A stretch of 52,265 nucleotides of DNA from the NCBI GenBank assembly GCA_021772435.1, contig JAJFLZ010000014.1, positions 1-52,265 on the forward strand. Direction: 5' to 3'. The position numbers and the translations under genes are program-made. The stretch's first letter is position 1. The number at the start of each line of letters is the position of its first letter. This DNA comes from Chlamydiota bacterium (GTDB lineage: Bacteria; Chlamydiota; Chlamydiia; Chlamydiales; JACKPQ01). Shown here in pieces: positions 50,012-52,265 of this stretch. Below the pieces are notes generated by a model, which made no database searches, had not been told where the DNA came from, and was given only the letters and a program-made list of their open reading frames with translations.

Positions 50012-52120
50012 ATGGATATTATCACCGCTCTAAGACAGTCGACAGCACCAAAGCCCATTGATTTATCGGGCAGTAGCAGCACTAAAAAGATCGCACTATT
50101 TGTTTTTGCCTTTCTTGCTATAGCCTCTACCATCGGAGTGATCTGGTGGTTTGTAAAAGAGCCTACGCCTGTGGAGGAAAATCAACTTCCTATTATTGAT
50201 TACCGCACAGAGATTTTGGATGCTGTTAAAGGTAGCGATGCTGATAAACTCGCTAAGCTTCTCCAAAATGAAAGTGTTAGTCTCAATATTTTTGACTATG
50301 GGCGCTCGCTTTTCTGTATTGCTTTGGAGCAGTATAGAGCTGCGATGAAAAACTTTAGTCTGGAAGACGATGTTAGCCTATGCATTGGGCCTATGGATGT
50401 GTTGGATTTGCTCGTATCCGATTCGCGCTGTGATGTAAATAGCCCTTTTGCTGATGGTCTGTCACCTCTGCACTACGCCTGTCTGTATTGCGAAGATGTG
50501 CTTCCTGAGCTTTTAAAGCGCTCTGACTTGCAAATAGATGTGAAAGACCGAGACGGGAAAACACCCTTGCACTACGGCGCTGAAAACGGCCCAGTGAGTA
50601 TCGTTGAAAAGCTTTGCAAAGCAAGGGCAGATGTCAATGTTTTGGATCATGGGCAAAAATCGCCTCTATCGCGCGCATTGATACGAGGCAATCGCGTTTG
50701 TGTGATCGAACTCTGCAAATACCAACCTAAAGTTACAGATGACGACACGCTAGAAATTAGTAATCGGAGATGGACAGATATAGAAAAGCTCATCTTTGGT
50801 GATAATAACAGCAAATCACAACTTGGTTTTCAGTTTGCCATCCTGAAAAAAATGCGAGAAAAGACACCGACAGGTTGTACAGCAAAATTTTTCATTGAGA
50901 AGATGCAAATCATTCATGATTACATCGCCCCACCTTCATCTTCAGAAAGTACAAAACCTGTGAAAGAGCACGAAACTAAAGACGAAGGATGGCTTGAGAA
51001 GGCAAAAGCTGCCTATCAGGCTTGCAGAGAAGCGGACAAGACTGAAGATGAGCTGATGAATGAGTTTGTCGATGAGATGATCTCAAGTGGGCCTAGTGAC
51101 AATGATCATCAAGATCTGACCTGCTCAATGGCCGTGATGAATAACGAAGTTGAAATAATTAAAAAATTCACCAAAGACCAAATCAATACTCGAGATAAGC
51201 TGGGCAATTATCCTATTCAATATGTTCGCACGAAAGAGGCAATTGATGAGTTAGTAGCAAAAGGTGCTGATGTAAATATTGTCGATGGTGTAGGAAGGAA
51301 CTTGCTACATAATGCTGTGTTTGAAAACAATCCGGATAAAATCAAAGCTTTGGCCACTAAAATTGATGTTAATGAAAAAGCTGCTTCAGGTGAACATGCT
51401 CTAATACTTGCTGTAACGTCTCAAAGATGGGAAGCTCTTGGAGCTTTGCTAGAAGTAGATGGGATCGATTTGAAAACGATAGATGCCGATGATAATACTG
51501 TCTGTCACCATGTGGTCTCGCATGGAATTGAATCTGTTATTTCAAAATTGATACAGAAAGGTGCGGATTTTGCAGCAGAGAACAAGCGCAAGCAAACGCC
51601 TATAACTTTCGCATTAGAATTTGCAATGAAGGACGACCGATTATCCAATAACGTGAAAAAAACGATTTTCTCATTGTTAACTACACATAAGCAGCCCAAA
51701 CGCGGACATTATCTTATCATGGCAACGCGGCTTGGATGGAATGATGTTATCGATGAACTGTTGAAAGGTCCCAATGGTGTCGATATTAACTATCAAGAAT
51801 GTTATATGGGGCACACTGCTTTGCACGCAGCAGTTACTTCTGGACATCTCCACACAGTAAAACATTTGCTAAAAAATAAAAATATTGATCCTAATATCGT
51901 TGACAGTAGGCAGGGCTGGCCTCCTATTTTTTATGCTGCCTATCTTTGTGGAAATGATATATGTAGAGACATTTTAACATTTTTAGATGATATAAATACC
52001 AGAAGACAATATAACATTAAAACAGAAGTCCAGTGTAAAGGGGAAAAAATAAACCTCGTCGATATTACAATAGCTGGCGCTCTTAAAGCTAGAAAAGAAA
52101 ATAGCCAAAAAAAATCTTAG
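50012..52120 (+). CDS. Membrane-anchored ankyrin repeat protein
   Basis: The protein has 702 residues. One hydrophobic segment (IALFVFAFLAIASTIGVIWW, 27-46) follows a short Ser-rich N-terminus. Clear ankyrin repeats follow (DGLSPLHYACLYCEDVLPEL, DGKTPLHYGAENGPVSIVEK, GRNLLHNAVFENNPDKI, MGHTALHAAVTSGHLHTVKH). A charged, repeat-poor section spans about 300-345. Layout matches the protein at 46491-48203. Ankyrin proteins are abundant in amoeba symbionts and often interact with host proteins. Confidence 0.85.
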   Translation: MDIITALRQSTAPKPIDLSGSSSTKKIALFVFAFLAIASTIGVIWWFVKEPTPVEENQLPIIDYRTEILDAVKGSDADKLAKLLQNESVSLNIFDYGRSLFCIALEQYRAAMKNFSLEDDVSLCIGPMDVLDLLVSDSRCDVNSPFADGLSPLHYACLYCEDVLPELLKRSDLQIDVKDRDGKTPLHYGAENGPVSIVEKLCKARADVNVLDHGQKSPLSRALIRGNRVCVIELCKYQPKVTDDDTLEISNRRWTDIEKLIFGDNNSKSQLGFQFAILKKMREKTPTGCTAKFFIEKMQIIHDYIAPPSSSESTKPVKEHETKDEGWLEKAKAAYQACREADKTEDELMNEFVDEMISSGPSDNDHQDLTCSMAVMNNEVEIIKKFTKDQINTRDKLGNYPIQYVRTKEAIDELVAKGADVNIVDGVGRNLLHNAVFENNPDKIKALATKIDVNEKAASGEHALILAVTSQRWEALGALLEVDGIDLKTIDADDNTVCHHVVSHGIESVISKLIQKGADFAAENKRKQTPITFALEFAMKDDRLSNNVKKTIFSLLTTHKQPKRGHYLIMATRLGWNDVIDELLKGPNGVDINYQECYMGHTALHAAVTSGHLHTVKHLLKNKNIDPNIVDSRQGWPPIFYAAYLCGNDICRDILTFLDDINTRRQYNIKTEVQCKGEKINLVDITIAGALKARKENSQKKS

Positions 52121-52168
52121 TTTAACCTGAACTCTTTCGTTTTGATTGTTTAGATTCAGAGCAGATTA

Positions 52169-52242
52169 GGTGACAGATTGTGCCATTTTTTGCGATTCTA
52201 TAGCGAAGGCGCTATAGATGAGCACAAAAAGGGTGCAAGATG
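52169..52242. other. Imperfect long hairpin near the right edge
   Basis: A perfect 9-bp stem TCTATAGCG/CGCTATAGA with an AAGG loop lies at 52197-52218. The flanks extend it imperfectly to a helix of roughly 28 bp (TGCCATTTTTTGCG side against the AGCACAAAAAGGGTGCA side). No gene is seen between 52121 and the window end. It may be a structured RNA or the edge of a repeat element that continues to the right. Confidence 0.5.
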
Positions 52243-52265
52243 GCGGCTAAGATGCGCGGAAGATG

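Noticed and set aside
52197..52218. CIRCE (HrcA operator) element
   Set aside because: The inverted repeat is perfect but its arms (TCTATAGCG) do not match the CIRCE arms, and the spacer is 4 nt rather than 9.

Overview
The window comes from a chromosome of the phylum Chlamydiota, most probably an environmental (amoeba- or invertebrate-associated) lineage rather than a pathogenic Chlamydia species. Two gene orders support this. lpxD-skp(ompH)-bamA-recR on the minus strand facing fabH-fabD-fabG-acpP on the plus strand reproduces the Chlamydia CT236-CT243 block, and ssb-pepA reproduces CT044-CT045. Eukaryotic-like proteins (two F-box-like proteins, a Hanks-type kinase, two membrane-anchored ankyrin-type proteins), a Fic protein and polyamine transport suit an amoebal symbiont. 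I cannot name the species.

Layout. Positions 1-7,760 form an AT-rich, rearranged accessory segment. It holds an 85-bp direct repeat, two unequal 3' fragments of a dihydrolipoamide acyltransferase (E2) gene, a two-gene operon of unknown function with a decayed partial duplicate, an F-box-like gene, a full-length AbiEi-like/Fic fusion gene, a DUF234-type AAA ATPase, a remnant of a second Fic gene, and a protein kinase. Positions 7,858-18,780 are core: nfeD-flotillin, corA, the lpxD-skp-bamA operon, recR and the fab operon. Positions 18,881-26,000 carry a DUF4143-type AAA ATPase, a class I methyltransferase directly downstream of a complete potABCD operon, and an Rpn/PD-(D/E)XK family protein. 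Positions 26,063-41,914 are mostly housekeeping (trxB, acpS, PIN-TRAM, rlmH, lgt, ssb, pepA, an RluA-type synthase, a family-9 glycosyltransferase, a BioD/DRTGG protein). Interspersed are an outer-membrane-like protein, an alpha/beta hydrolase, an F-box protein, a serine carboxypeptidase and a long multi-hairpin inverted repeat (33,401-33,771). Positions 41,961-52,265 hold a 1,262-residue protein of unknown function, mazG, two ankyrin-type membrane proteins flanking the SRP RNA gene and a flippase, and a decayed ATPase fragment.

How the parts relate. lpxD, skp and bamA serve outer-membrane biogenesis and face the type II fatty-acid genes that supply acyl-ACP; acpS, elsewhere in the window, activates ACP. 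PotABCD imports polyamines and is probably co-transcribed with a methyltransferase. NfeD and flotillin form a membrane-microdomain pair.

Most notable signals. (1) All three AAA-ATPase loci, one of them a remnant, are preceded by their own private array of short phased or palindromic repeats; the Fic gene has a similar array. The repeat sequences differ between loci. (2) The 33.4-33.8 kb element consists of two inverted ~150-bp arms, each built from matching small hairpins whose loops differ while the stems persist. (3) Several genes without a Shine-Dalgarno sequence have a -10-like hexamer 6-9 nt before the start codon, which suggests leaderless transcripts. (4) The left end is a mosaic of fused gene fragments with mappable junctions.
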